From Bradysia coprophila (lineage: Eukaryota; Arthropoda; Insecta; Diptera; Sciaridae): a stretch of DNA of 64,000 nt. Below, one piece after another: positions 1 through 12,333 of this stretch (position 1 is the stretch's first letter; each line of letters begins with the position of its first letter). The position numbers and the translations under genes were made by a program. Under the pieces are notes generated by a model. That model ran no database searches. It saw only the letters and a list, made by a program, of their open reading frames with translations, and had not been told where the DNA came from. The stretch covers positions 2,765,772-2,829,771 of the forward strand of contig NW_023503372.1 of NCBI RefSeq assembly GCF_014529535.1, read 5' to 3'.

Positions 1-395
1 AGGTTTACCTGATTCGACCTGAACCTCACATGAGCCTGAAATTTTCGACTTCAGGTTTAGCCCAATCTGAACCCGAACCTGGACTTTTACTTTCGTTTGA
101 CTTGGACCTGAAATTTTTAGGATGAATCAGGTCGAGATCGGGTTAGCCCGAAATTTTTACATCAGAAATCACAGAATTTTATTAAACATTTCGGGTTAGC
201 CGAAGCTGACCTGATACATCCTCAAAATTTCGGGTTCTGGTCAAACTTGAAAGTGGAAGGTTCGGGTAAAACACGTAAACAAAAATTCCAGTTTCAGGTG
301 GAGTTCTGGTCGAACCTGAAATGTTAATTTAGGTTCGGGTCGAAGTCAGGTTGGGATTTCAGTTAGACCGAACCCGACCCGCTTTGAGCTTTGAA
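1..395. repeat. Degenerate CCTGAAATTT / TCGGGT iterated repeat
   Basis: The stretch is built from many imperfect short iterations of ACCTGAA, CCTGAAATTT, TCGGGTT and GGTTCGGGT on both strands. Similar blocks recur near 40,738-40,915 and 63,320-63,440, so this is a dispersed family and not a local expansion. It looks non-coding. It begins at or before the window edge, so its true start is unknown. Confidence 0.7.
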
Positions 396-3300
396 CATAT
401 TGAAAAATCTGTGGATTTTTAGAAGCTTGTGGCTTGTGCTTCTCCACACGATTTTGGGACCAGGAGGATTTCCTCCTAAAACGCAGGTACGAATGTACCA
501 CCTGTCTCTATAAAAATTCTTTATGCAACTCGAGATTATAATGTTCGAAAACCGTCAACCGATGTATGAGGATAACTATCGGTCAAAATATTGTATGATG
601 AATCACTGTATCGTACTACAGTTCAACCATTAATACAACAACAAAATGAGCGATAAATAATTTGGATCGCATCACTTTTAAGAGACCAGTGTTCCTACTT
701 CGTGTAATTTAAATTTGTCTTGAACTGTCCCAATATTATATACGCATTATCACTCGTCTTCCACGTTAAACTGAGAGTTATTTCTAGCTAGACTCAATAC
801 CAGTACTGACCTTTGCAATTCTAAAAAATATTTGAAATACGACGAAAATTAGTCTGTTAACAGAAAGTTTATTAACTAATGAGCATAATGAGAAATGTTT
901 ATTAATAAACAGAACGGACCGGCACCATGAGAACGATGCAAAAAAAATAATTCTTTTCTTTTCTGATTGCTAAAAGCAAACAATTAAATTTTTATACGAA
1001 AGTTGAAAGATTGAATGCGTGTTGTGTTAAGAGAAAAATCGTTTTTGATAAAATTAAAATATCATCAAGCCATACACACACGCCATAATATTCTTCAGAC
1101 TAATTCACCAAGTCGGAATTATCATTAAATGATTGTCTTACAATAGAATCAAATCAACGAAACATAACAAAAAATTTGTTTCAATTTCTTCTTCTCTCCT
1201 TTCTATAAATAATTTATCGTCCGAATTGTATACGCATTCCCCTTGTTTATTTTGACTAAATAAAATTTCATCGCAGCAAAACAATCACACAAAAAAAAAT
1301 CCCGATTTTCCAATTAATACACTAGTGTAGGTCTGCGACCATATGGCAATACGGCACGATCGATTACAATTTCGACAACTTTTCGGCACAATTTTTCTTC
1401 GACGGATTTCTCATTCAATATTTACTATGAAAACAAACCGACGAATACTACAAAGCAGTTTTTCGTTTTTTTTTTTTGTTTATTTGGATTAGAACAAACA
1501 ATTTCAGATTTTTTGCGAGAGAGGTGAATGTTTCACGTTTCACTCGAGACTAAATATTTTTGTTTAAATTAATTGAAACTTTATACTCGATATCAATCAC
1601 ACGTCGACACGACAGTTTATTACTCGGGAGTATTTAACGCGAAATTCCTGTGCAACAAAGACTGTTGTGAATTTGCTAGCAACGTATTTCATCCACTACA
1701 AGCAATACACTAATTTCAAAAGTGGAAACATTTTCCGATGTTTTCTTTTACTGAAGAAAATTCTATTTGCCTGTGAAGACGAAGTTAAGGCAAACACAAA
1801 GACACGATGTGTGCAAAGCCACAGCTCAGTCATATTATTTATAAATTAGATCCAAAACAGACTTTTCCAACTTGATGTTAAAGTTACACAGACCTAAATA
1901 AAAAATCAACACAAAAATGCAGCCCATAAAGTGTGTGTTCTCGGTCTAATCATCACCCATATAATGGAGACGAAATTGTGTTCTTAATTTAGAACTTTCA
2001 GCAAAAGTAAATTTAAACAAATTGAAAGTGAAGAGCACCAAAAACACACACGAGATGAATTAAAAGTGGTGCAACAAGATGTGTATTGCGTACACACTGA
2101 ACGTGTGTTGCAACAACGCGTACCATATGTACATTTGTGCTACACGCATAATTACTCCGTACTGTCGGATGTTCAATAGTGATTAGTATTTCAAAATATT
2201 TCGAATTTTATTTACTCTACACACGAACGATAGAAATGTTTCGTTACATTTGAATTCACTGGATTCGTTTGTTAGCAATTAAATGCATTTCTGAGCTAAT
2301 TTTTTTTCGAGTTTTTGTTGGGTCTATGTTTAGATCAATAAGATTTCACAAGCAAGACATGCTACTGGAGATTTATGGCAGTCTTTTGATTTTGTTGAAA
2401 CATTTGAGAGCCTAGAACATTTATCAGAATGTAAAATGTATCGCTCGCTACAGCTTATATTTGTGCATTCGATGGGGGAATATGTAATATACACAAGATG
2501 TCATGTCATTTATCCCGAAATTATTTTCAACATAAAAAGGTTCTTGGTGAGTAACGGACTCGTTGACTGGTATAAATCTAATCGCAAGCGAATATTCCGA
2601 AAATTATTCACCAAATTCAACGTTACGACAACAAACATTTCTATCAAATTTCCATTATAATCAAAATCTCCAACAACTGCGTAATAAATGTTGGATCGTA
2701 TCACGGGTCTATAAATAGTTGGCAGTATCATATCCCTTTTTTGTTTGGCCGGCAATAAATAAAAGTAAAATTTTAATAGAGGAAATGCTTAGCAAGTCTG
2801 TTGTGTTCAGAGCGATGATAAATAAAATAAATTCCTCAAGACTGATGATGTGCTATATGACAATTTAAAGAAAAAATTCTTGCGTTTTGTGTTATTTTGT
2901 AACATAATTTATGGATTCGGATTATGTTGTTACAGACAACAAACCTGAGTGTAGAGAAGAACTACTGTGACTGAATAAAATACAGGTAATTTCAACCAAA
3001 TTTGTCCTCTGAGTTTGCACCAGCTGTTTTACTAGCTGATCCCCTCATACATTCACGCTAATGAGTGATTAGTACAGTTTTACCACACTTCCCTTGGAAG
3101 GCGATTATGAAAGCCGTATAAGAAGAGTGATGATGTGAGTGAAACAGCTGGCAAAAAAGGGGTTAACATTAACTGTATGTTACTTTAGTCATGAAATCTA
3201 ATATGTGATGATGATGGAGGTCATCTTCAACCCAGTTTATCAATAAAATATCAAACTTTTAGAATAGTTTTTGATAAATATTCTACGAAAAAATCTATTA

Positions 3301-5940
3301 TCAGAGGAAATAGTGTAGATTACATTGAAAAGTCAAGTTGTCTCGTTTATTTGGTCTTATAAACAGTAGTACGGACATTATCACAAATGAAGTGAAAGAT
3401 TTTCCATCGAAAACGGCACTTTGAACTTTGAAGAAGTAGTAGATTATATCGTGATACGATTGCCTTTGCTGAGAGATTAGAAATTAACAGAAAAGGAAAA
3501 CGGAAATAATCCAAATCAATAATTTTCTTAAAGCTTTTAACTACTTTCTTACTCAATGTTTGAGTTTAGTCCAACAACAGAACTCCACTACAGTCCTCCA
3601 ACGGCATTAAAGCTTCACAATTACTCTGGAAGAAAACGGTGACAATAACAGTAACAATTGACCAAGATCGGATAAAGCGATCCCTGGATGTACCACCATT
3701 GATAATGCGTTCGAGTATTGAAAATACATTGAAACGTTAAATAATATAATATTTGAAACTCTGGACTTAACAGTATCGAAATGTTGGAATTACCAAGTCG
3801 TTAGCACTATACTCGAGATGTCACAGATCGCAGGGTTTTACAGGTGTTGAGGAATCTCGCGCCGCGTCATTCACAATAATTCACAAAGCGACATCTTCCT
3901 TACCATTACATGTCTCGAAAATTTGAAACTTTTCGGATTCTAGAATCTAAAACTCTCTGGAAATCTCGGCGTTAAACATTTTAGGTGTGTAAGTATTACA
4001 GCTCCCATAAAAGTTACGTTCTTCAGGAGGATCTTCTAGATTATTAGATTTACAACTTCTAAGGGGGACTGATCACCGGACATTATGGGTGATTACCGGA
4101 CATTATGGGTTGAATCGTCACCTAAACAAGCTGGGCATTAGGCAACTCCTGGATTCTTCGTTGAACTTCTGTGAAGAGGAAACGGGCATACACATTTTAT
4201 GTGAATGTTTAAATTTAAATTTCGTCAACAAAGACACCAGACTTCTAGGCTAGGGGTACTATGCGGTAAAACCTTCCGAAATTACTGCTTTGGGACCTGT
4301 TACCCTAGACATGTTTCTGGTAGCGATTTAGATGATGACCGAGAATCAAACAAAGAATCACCAGTGATCATTATTAAACAGAATATCCAGAATATGTGAA
4401 AATATTATCCACAAATTCTGCAACTGATCGTTGTCAGGTGACACTGTCTCTCAATACTACGTCTTATTTGGGTTTTGTGTATCTGTTTTTCGTGTCTGAC
4501 TCAATAATAAAACAGATTATCGTTGCTGAACGGCAAAAGCAAGAAAAACGGTTCATCATTCTTTTTTACATAAAAAATATATCAGTGACTCAAGCACTGA
4601 CTTTCCCCTGCCTTCAGTTAAACGAACGATAATTTTGTAACCAAAAATTGTATTATTTGCAATTTCACAAACATTTAATCTCTAAGCAACAATTTAATTC
4701 TTTTGTTTGTTTACGATGTACTGAGGTTTAATGATCGACAAGAAGTAGAAACAAATCTAACAAAATCTGTGCAAGAATATGACGTAGGAGTAAAATCATT
4801 AGCGTTTTTGTCTGACATGTACATCTCGGTCTAATTAGCACGTCAGATTATATTGATTGAAATCATAGAACTATCAGATGGACTATAAGTGACCGTCGAG
4901 AGGTTGACGAACGAATGGCGAAAAATCGTTGTATGAACATCCAATACAGAAAAAAGATTGCCTTCGAACAAAACAGAAGTCTAACCTTATAAGGCGACGA
5001 TTTAAAAAGAAATGAAAAAAAATCGAGGGACACATGACGATGCTTTTTTAACGGTCCTTCGAAACTAGTTTTTGCTAAAAGTGATTTTTTTTCTCGGTCA
5101 GAAATTATTTAATTTTGGTTATATGTGGTATCAGAATCGCATCGAATAGAACAATAAATTTGTTTATTACATAAACCATAACAACATGGTAAACATCACG
5201 TTCCGCTTATTGCACAAACATAAAAGACTTCCAATTTAAAACGACAATTAATTGCAAATTCTCTTATCCGCTTCAAAACGATCAAAAACGAGTCGAACCA
5301 AGCAAGAAGTGACAATAAAAATGCAAATAGTTCATGAGACTAGAAACTGACATATTTCCGTAGACAAAAGAATCGTTCGAGTTCTTTATTACAAAATTTA
5401 AATTAAAAATTTTAATTAAGACTCACACAAAGACAATGCTACATATGTAACGACGTATGAGAATTGTAAATACAAACTTTTTTGTTGGTTAAACTATTTT
5501 TTTTTTTGTTTGGTCAATGTCACTGGTCATTCGGAGACAAAATCAATTGGAAAAACGAATCGAATTGATTTCAAAAATATTGAAACAAAGCGTAGTCAAA
5601 CTTACATAATTATGCGCGATATGATAGCAGTAATCATTTTCACTTTTGTTCACATTTATGCTAAAATTGGTAAAATTGGAAGGACACAACAATCGAATAT
5701 TATACTTTTCTAAATTGAATCTGTGTGTGATATAAATCCAAGGAAACAAACAAAATATAACTGAGCTACTTCAAACAGCTGCAAGCCATTTCTGAGTGTT
5801 TTGACATTTTGCTTTTATTTGACAGAAATGGATTACCGGTTGCATTTTTTGTGCGAATCGGTTTTGTGTATATAGAGACATGACAGTGCGGCTCGTTACG
5901 ACCGAAACAGGCAATGCATATATAAAATTGGAAACCTCTG
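396..5940. other. Gene-free AT-rich region
   Basis: I see no ORF with recognisable protein features on either strand. The longest frames are under 85 codons and low in complexity. The only clear local structure is a 20-bp unit repeated twice at 4071-4110 (19 of 20 identical). The region could be intergenic or part of a long intron of a gene lying outside the window. Confidence 0.6.
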
Positions 5941-5944
5941 TTAG

Positions 5945-6360
5945 CAGGTAGAGGCGCCACATTATTTCACTTTGGTAAATATTCTTAAAATATCATAGCA
6001 GTGAAGTTGGTTTCACACAAAAATAGAGTGTTGACATCAGCAAGGCTGTAAACTTTGGGGAGGTCACGCAGACCGCCATTTTATTAGATACGCGGGAACA
6101 CACCACATCTGATGATTTTACATACAAAAAAAATTCACCACATCATCAGGGCGATGATTGTCATCACAGTAGGTGAATGTTTGTATGAAATCCGCCATGT
6201 TATCATCAAGTGTGGTGTGTAACCCGCGTATCTGTATCTGCGTGACCTCCCCAAAGTTTACAGCCTTGGACATCAGTAATTGTATGACGAAATGTACTAG
6301 AAATGAAAAGAATGTCAAAATCTATTACATTTGAGCTTTAGGTTCCAAACAGCATGGGAC
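5945..6360. mobile_element. MITE copy (GTAGAGGCGCCACATT family), interrupted
   Basis: It begins with the same GTAGAGGCGCCACATT end as the element at 7376-7830. It shares internal blocks with that element, including CAGTGAAGTT, a CATGAAA/CACAAAA stretch and AATCTATTACATTTG-like sequence. It is split by a separate hAT-type MITE at 6041-6268. The right end is poorly preserved. Confidence 0.5.
6041..6268. mobile_element. hAT-type MITE with 8-bp target duplication
   Basis: The terminal inverted repeat begins CAAGGCTGTAAACTTTGGGG and extends about 70 bp into both arms. A perfect 8-bp duplication, GACATCAG, flanks it at 6033-6040 and 6269-6276, as expected for hAT transposition. It carries no coding sequence. 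A diverged member of the same family is at 50677-50929. Confidence 0.85.
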
Positions 6361-6937
6361 GACGTACTAGTTTACACTGAAAATTAAAAAAGCAATACTT
6401 GCTTCTATAGCTGAATACGGTTACATTCATTAGGGAAGTATTGTTTGGAAGCTAAAGTTCAATTGTAACAGATTGTCGTTATAATTCTATAACAGTTCGA
6501 GTACATTTCTCCACAAAATGACTAATGTCTGTGCTCTATTCGCCTAGTCGGTTGGCATGTAACAGGGCCGGATTTGCATTTCCAGCGCCCTTAGCCGTAA
6601 GATTACAGCGCCGCTCAAAAATGTGAAAAACGAAATTTATCAATTTTTTTAGAAACAAAATGAAATTGAATTTTGAGAAAAGTTGTCTACATTATGTTTG
6701 CTTGTGAATTTGAATTTTAACCGAACAATAAATTCCTACTTGGATTTCTCGTGATAGAAGTGAACGTATAGTTGCGAGCGGAGCGAGTGATTTTTTTTTG
6801 GTTCACCAACTCGACTTAGCGAAAAATGTTCGCAGCATATTACCCGATTTTCCGGTTTTCAAACGTTTTTCTTTATAACTTGTCTCCTGCAAGGTTTATC
6901 GCTTGCATTCAATACCCGAGGGATTCTTTTAAAAACG

Positions 6938-6991
6938 GTCCTACCAGATGTGCCCAGATATTAATACCTATCTGGGTACATCTGGTAGGAT
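6938..6991. repeat. Near-perfect short hairpin
   Basis: The arms TCCTACCAGATGTGCCCAGA and TCTGGGTACATCTGGTAGGA pair with one mismatch around a short AT loop. No transposon target duplication is evident. Confidence 0.6.
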
Positions 6992-7375
6992 AGAAGGCAA
7001 AACTATTTTTAATAAAAATTCTCAACTCTTGTGTGGACAGCGATAGCTGATCGAAAGCAGGAAACATGCACTTTTCTTATAGAGGTGTCATTGGAAAGAT
7101 AATTGTGAACAGAAATTTGTTACTTAAAACAGTTTTAAATTTTTTGATGTTCGCTGATATCGCAAACGTAAGTCAGCAGCTGTTACTGTCACAGAAAAAA
7201 TATTTTTTGATAAAATTTTGACAATGTCAGGAAATATTCGAGTAGATTAACTGAGTCTCCGATTTACGCGTCAAAGGGTATATATACGTTTCATGTATAT
7301 ATGGAGATACCTCCATAAGAAAAAGAATTTGAGAACTTACACATGAAAAAAGGGCCACTTTATTCGCCTAGTCGG

Positions 7376-7830
7376 TTGGCCTGTAGAGGCGCCACATTTT
7401 TTTATAGTACTTCATTCTCACTGTACTATTTTTTTGTGTAACAACTTCACATTGATTCATTCCCAAGAAATGTCACAGCAGTGAAGTTTGTTCATGAAAA
7501 AATAATTCAGTGACAGCAGACTTTTGATGAAGAAAAGTACTAAATTGTAATAGATTTTGCCCTTAGTTTCTAAACTCCATTCTCCTATAGGAAAACGATG
7601 TTTAGAAACTAAGAAGAAATGTAATAGAGTTTTCCCATATTTTAGTACATTATGTCATAAAATTAATGCTGTCACTGCGCTTATTTTCATGTGAACCAAC
7701 TTCATACGGTGACATTTGTTCTGTAATGATAACATTTGTTCTGTAATGCTAAATGTGAAGTTGGTTCACATGAAAATAAGCTGCAGAGAATGAAGTACTA
7801 TGAAAAAAATGTGGCGCCTCTACAGGCCAA
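7376..7830. mobile_element. MITE with ~45-bp inverted ends
   Basis: The left end TTGGCCTGTAGAGGCGCCAC is mirrored at the right end, and the match continues through ATAGTACTTCATTCTC. Inside, a second inverted pair (TTATTTTCATGTGAACCAAC and its complement) flanks a short tandem ACATTTGTTCTGTAATG. It is non-autonomous. It lies just downstream of the carboxypeptidase stop codon, so it may form part of that gene's 3' flank. Confidence 0.7.
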
Positions 7831-7907
7831 CCCACTTGTCCCATGACCTTGTAACAGACTTACAATAAATCTGTTATAACTTATACTCTTAAAGTCTAAA
7901 ATTTTAA

Positions 7908-9293
7908 TTAAAATCCATTACGTGCCAGTCTCGTCACAATATCATGACACTCACTTGGCTGATCAATTTGAGCCATATGTCCCGCGTTTAACACAGTAAT
8001 TTCCCTCAAGGTTCCAGCACGTTTGAAATAACCAGCAATTTTATTATCCTTGATCCAAATCTGTTGCTCGGCGGTAGCATAATCACTGGCACCACTAAAC
8101 TGCAATTTTGATAGGAAATTTCGTTGTAACGCTGGACCGGCAAGTATATCAAGCATTCCACTGCAAATGTACACATCGCTGCAATTTTCTAGGAGTTCGA
8201 CCAGCCAATGTGCAACACTTTGCGTTATATCTCCCATTAATTTTTGTAACACCGGAAAACTATCGAACATCGACACGAATCTAATATTGCCGACATGCAG
8301 ATATTTCGACAGATCTGAATTTAGTATGTAGTCAGTTGTCACGGTAATCTCGTCAATGTAGCCATCTGGTCTTAAAATATTATGGGGTGAAGAGAAACCA
8401 CTTACATTAAAGAACAAACAATTTGGCCAATTCATTATATTAGCCATAGTATTAAGGGCTTCTAAATATTCTCCTTTTGCAATTAAAATTGCTGCTTCGC
8501 TCTGGTACTTCTTAAATTTGATAAAATTGTTTCTGTCGATGAAATTCAGTGCATGCAATAATGATCCGTAGTCGAGTTGATTTTTGGGATCGATGATTCC
8601 ATTAAAAATAGCCACACCCTTCAGATTTATACAATTGTTCGGTTTGCAAATATTTTGCTTCGATATGATTTGATGTCCTAGAGCAGGAATATATTTGCCA
8701 GCGTACGACTCTCCAGTGATATAAAATGAATTTTTTCGTAGCTCTGGGAATAACTGGAAAAACTGTAGAATAGCTTCATGCAAACTAATTCCGATATCCT
8801 CCTGATTTGTCAGATAACAATCCAATGCGTTTGTGAAACTAAAACCAGTCCCAACGGGACTGTCGATATACAAAACATTATGATTTTCATTCCACGAATG
8901 CTTTCTCAGTTTAAGTTTATAATTCGAATTAATGGAAACCGGCCCATTTTCCATGAGTGCGCCATACAGGGATGATTGTCCAGGTCCTCCATTTAAATAC
9001 AACACTACCGGTGAAATGGTTGAATTCACTTGGGCGGGGAAAAACCAGAAGAATAAATTTGAATTGCACGCTTCGCTTACAGTAAAAAAACCGGAATAAC
9101 TCTTCACTCCCTTTGCTACCAGCTCGGGGTGTTTAACAGCAGCTAATTCCTTTCCCAATTCAATTTGACGGTTTTTAATGTACAGCGTTAAAATCAGTGG
9201 TCCATTAGGTTTTTGATTATTGCTGTCGTTAAAACACTGAATTCCACCAATTTTGACTATGATCAAAAATATGAGAAACTTTAATTTTTCCAT
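7908..9293 (-). CDS. Serine carboxypeptidase (S10 family), vitellogenic carboxypeptidase-like
   Basis: This intronless gene encodes a 461-residue secreted serine carboxypeptidase, the usual size for insect vitellogenic carboxypeptidase-like and CPVL proteins, which remove C-terminal residues in lysosomes or the gut/extracellular space. The start is the ATG at 9293, which opens a hydrophobic signal peptide (KLKFLIFLIIVKIGG). The longer frame begins upstream without a signal-like N terminus. Family motifs in order are the oxyanion-region YLNGGPGQSS, VLYIDSPVGTGFS, the nucleophile motif GESYAGKYIPA (Ser196), GMLDILAG (Asp382) and NAGHMAQIDQP (His439), so the full catalytic triad is present. The coding frame is unbroken. 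Absence of introns could mean a retrocopy or normal intron loss; I cannot tell which from one locus. Confidence 0.93.
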   Translation of the reverse strand: MEKLKFLIFLIIVKIGGIQCFNDSNNQKPNGPLILTLYIKNRQIELGKELAAVKHPELVAKGVKSYSGFFTVSEACNSNLFFWFFPAQVNSTISPVVLYLNGGPGQSSLYGALMENGPVSINSNYKLKLRKHSWNENHNVLYIDSPVGTGFSFTNALDCYLTNQEDIGISLHEAILQFFQLFPELRKNSFYITGESYAGKYIPALGHQIISKQNICKPNNCINLKGVAIFNGIIDPKNQLDYGSLLHALNFIDRNNFIKFKKYQSEAAILIAKGEYLEALNTMANIMNWPNCLFFNVSGFSSPHNILRPDGYIDEITVTTDYILNSDLSKYLHVGNIRFVSMFDSFPVLQKLMGDITQSVAHWLVELLENCSDVYICSGMLDILAGPALQRNFLSKLQFSGASDYATAEQQIWIKDNKIAGYFKRAGTLREITVLNAGHMAQIDQPSECHDIVTRLARNGF

Positions 9294-9774
9294 GGTCTGT
9301 AAAAATGTAACCTGTTTCGTCAAGAACACTTTTTCAATAAAAGAAAAATTAAAATGATATTCGCTGAAGAATATTCGCTCAATATTTGTGCAGCTGTAGT
9401 TATATGTAGAAAAGTCGATGAACGAAAGTGCAAGGTTTCATCGACAAAAAAAAAATTTGCGAACATTCGAAACAAATTTGGCTAATTCAATGACCTGTCA
9501 CTGGCTTAACGAAGTCTCCTTTTGAAATAGCTCGGAAACTGAATCTCATCTATTAGTGGACAGAAGTCAAATGATTCCAAGGTGCTCTAAAAGTCGGATA
9601 GATAGATAGATCACTTCGTTCGGGCTACAACTCGCGAAATGGCCGAAAATGTACCGTCCGCAACAGATACGTAAAAAACTATTTCTTTCAGACATTTACT
9701 TAAAGCAGTAGTTAAAATCTCGGATCTCTTCGCCTCGGATCAACAAACTACACGCCAAAACTCCACATTTCATC
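9294..9774. other. Intergenic, carboxypeptidase 5' flank
   Basis: About 480 bp between the carboxypeptidase start and the left end of the two-gene transposon. It presumably holds the carboxypeptidase promoter. No feature is recognisable except a short GATA run near 9597-9610. Confidence 0.5.
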
Positions 9775-10003
9775 GATCGTTATGTAAACGACATTAATAT
9801 TGTCGTCACAATCAAAATTTCGACCGACAGCGTAATTTTTATTGCGTTAGAAAATAGCGAAAAACTGCGACGGCTCTCTTTTGAAGCCTTCTCTCTCATT
9901 ATTTTGCGTCTGTCAAAATTTTGAATTTTTTTCTTTATGGCATAAATTGAAGTGCTCGTGCATAATTATTAATCATAAATAATTGATCGTAATTGTTTTG
10001 AAC

Positions 10004-11038
10004 ATGATTTTCGAATACGTCAATAAACACGCGAGTGCCGAAGTAAAATATCATGCTCTTTATGGGTTTTACCACTTGGGTTTGACGAAAACTCAATTGG
10101 GAAAAATTTACAGAAAAGACATAACCACAATTACAAACTGGATACAGCGATACGAAGAAAATGGATCTGTTCAGAGAAAGACAACCGTACGGAAACCAAC
10201 GAAATTCGAAGAGGAAAAAATCAAGTGGCTGCTGGACCTATACAATGCAAATCCAATATTATATCTCGATGAGGCAAAACAAAGGTTCGAGCTAAATTTC
10301 GGAGTGAACATTTCGGCATCATACATATGCCAAATCTTACATGACAACAATATGTCCTGGAAAACCTTGGAGGTTCGTGCCATACAAATCAAGGACAGCG
10401 AAATCGAAAGATTTTTTTATGAGCTGAATGCCATTGATTGGACCTACAGCAACCTTGTGTTTCTCGACGAAGTTGCAATGGACAACAGAGGACTCTTACG
10501 GCGAAAGGGGTATGGAATAATCGGAAAGAAATTGTTGTACAGAGGGGAGTATGTGAGACGTCCACGATTGTCCTTCCTGTGCTTCCTTGGACAAACTGGA
10601 ATCTTGGACACATACAAGACGGAAGGAACTTTTACGCGATTAAAGTTCTTTGAATGCTGCAAAGAATTTGCTTTAGGGGGCACTTGTCAAACATATCCAG
10701 GCAAAAACAGCGTTTGGATTCTTGACGGTGCAAAGATCCATTGCCACCCAAGCATAATTCGGTATTTACGTTCGATCGGTATTTTGCCCATTTTCCTTCC
10801 GCCATACACACCGTTCTTCAACCCGATTGAAGTCATCTTTGGCATCATCAAGAGACATTTGAAGAGACGATTCGGAGCGAGTTCAAAAAATATGGAATTG
10901 AAGGTCAACGAGGAATTTACCAACATGAAAAATTTCAACTGCAGAAAAGTATTTAAGAACTGTGGCTACGTTCTGAGTGGGAAATTTAATCCATCTGTTG
11001 CGTACAATCAAGAACTCGAGCTATTTGATTTCGAATGA
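10004..11038 (+). CDS. DD34E transposase, Tc1/mariner-IS630 superfamily
   Basis: The product is a 344-residue transposase in one open frame. I start it at the ATG at 10004; the frame runs 21 bp further upstream but only with a TTG codon. The N-terminal ~110 residues form a helix-turn-helix DNA-binding part (GLTKTQLGKIYRKDITTITN, then a KFEEEKIKWLL second helix region). The DDE_3-type catalytic core shows FLDEVAMD (first Asp), WILDGAKIH (second Asp) and PYTPFFNPIEVIFG (Glu), with exactly 34 residues between the second Asp and the Glu. It cuts and pastes DNA at the element ends. A run of AATAAA-like sequence lies near 11,270. All catalytic residues are present, so the protein could be active or preserved by selection. 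Confidence 0.9.
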   Translation: MIFEYVNKHASAEVKYHALYGFYHLGLTKTQLGKIYRKDITTITNWIQRYEENGSVQRKTTVRKPTKFEEEKIKWLLDLYNANPILYLDEAKQRFELNFGVNISASYICQILHDNNMSWKTLEVRAIQIKDSEIERFFYELNAIDWTYSNLVFLDEVAMDNRGLLRRKGYGIIGKKLLYRGEYVRRPRLSFLCFLGQTGILDTYKTEGTFTRLKFFECCKEFALGGTCQTYPGKNSVWILDGAKIHCHPSIIRYLRSIGILPIFLPPYTPFFNPIEVIFGIIKRHLKRRFGASSKNMELKVNEEFTNMKNFNCRKVFKNCGYVLSGKFNPSVAYNQELELFDFE

Positions 11039-11421
11039 TATTTATTACTGCAAGCTGCCCTCGTAGGCCTTCTCAATTCATTACATATTGCCCACAGTAG
11101 GCATTTTCGATTTGTTACATTTTGTTGTAGCCGTGGCCAATTTTGCATAAAAAATTTGATGAAAAAATAGAAATATTATTGATGGCATCACACCTGATCA
11201 AATTGTAGGTACGTTTGATGCCGTAGTGACAAATTTTGTTTTGTAAAATTAATGCAATCGTGAAAAAATAAAATAAAATGAAAAACACTACTGGTGCACC
11301 TGTGGTTTTATGTCGACCATATTCATATTCGGTCGATAACTTTTTAAGTATTAGATTCTTACGGTTAGAACATTATCACAGCATCTGTTCTGTCATCATC
11401 ACTACTCTTTCACTGTTTGAA

Positions 11422-12333
11422 CTAGTTATGGTCCATGTCTTCCAGATCCGTGATCTGGCGTTCCTCCTCCATACTTATTGCATTCGGTTGGGGTGTAACT
11501 GCTGAGCTCATTGCACTGACGATACGACGATTGGAGTTCACAACGTCTTCGAACGACGTTATGCGAGCATCCACAAACTCGAACGCACGAGTAACTTCGT
11601 TCCGAATTTTATCAAAATCTTCACGAATTTTTGCAAGATGTCCAGCATACACATCATTCAAATCGTCTGCGACTTGCAGACCCCGCTGCATACTTTCACG
11701 AATATCTGCCTCGCTGGTCGATGCTCTGATGAACATGTGTATCAGGTGGGGTGGTGGCGGACGTGTGATCATTTCATCCTGCAAATGAGGAGCTGCTGAT
11801 TGAATAGCGTTCGCCCACATTTGCCAAATCGATACGTTAGCGGCATATACACCTTTGTGTGTTTGTTTTAGAAGCTCAACCATCGCCATAAGCGACTGTG
11901 TGCTATTTGCATTTGCACGGTCTCGTTGCTCCGGTTGCAACAATTTCGAAACGAACCTTCCGTGAACGCTTTTATTGCATATTTGTCGGCCATAAACATG
12001 AACCATGACGTTCACATGTTTGTTGCGCAATCGTGCCAATATTGTAGTGTTGATTTGGTCGAACAAATAAGCCTTCCGTCCACCCCGATCTTGTAAAATA
12101 ATGAAGTTGGCAAAATCAGCTTGAGTGGGCACACCATCTTCGCTCCATTCGATTTCGTCACCTTTGACAATTACTTCTCTTTTGATAAGTGGAGCTGCTT
12201 TTTCCCAAATTTCAGTTATTATATCGCTGACACATTCGCCAGACACAACAGCCTCGATATCGCTTCGTAGAGACTTTTGTCCAACAAATTCCTTTTGTTG
12301 GAAAAAACACACAATCGAAAATGTCGCTTCCAT
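11422..12333 (-). CDS. Unrecognised 303-aa protein encoded inside the DD34E transposon
   Basis: This open frame converges on the transposase gene and ends 384 bp beyond it, inside the same inverted ends. I start it at the ATG at 12333; the frame continues upstream only with TTG, and a CCAG splice-acceptor-like sequence sits just before the ATG. I do not recognise the family. The N-terminal half is mixed alpha/beta in composition (for example DFANFIILQDRGGRKAYLFD). A proline run (RPPPPH) follows near the middle. The C-terminal third is helical and charged (HLAKIREDFDKIRNEVTRAF) and ends in an acidic tail. A DNA-binding accessory factor, a captured host gene or an unrelated insertion are all possible. 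Confidence 0.6.
   Translation of the reverse strand: MEATFSIVCFFQQKEFVGQKSLRSDIEAVVSGECVSDIITEIWEKAAPLIKREVIVKGDEIEWSEDGVPTQADFANFIILQDRGGRKAYLFDQINTTILARLRNKHVNVMVHVYGRQICNKSVHGRFVSKLLQPEQRDRANANSTQSLMAMVELLKQTHKGVYAANVSIWQMWANAIQSAAPHLQDEMITRPPPPHLIHMFIRASTSEADIRESMQRGLQVADDLNDVYAGHLAKIREDFDKIRNEVTRAFEFVDARITSFEDVVNSNRRIVSAMSSAVTPQPNAISMEEERQITDLEDMDHN

Noticed and set aside
11435-11788. 117-codon plus-strand frame opposite the 303-aa ORF
   Set aside because: It is low-complexity, Ser/Arg-rich and entirely antisense to the longer, protein-like minus-strand frame.
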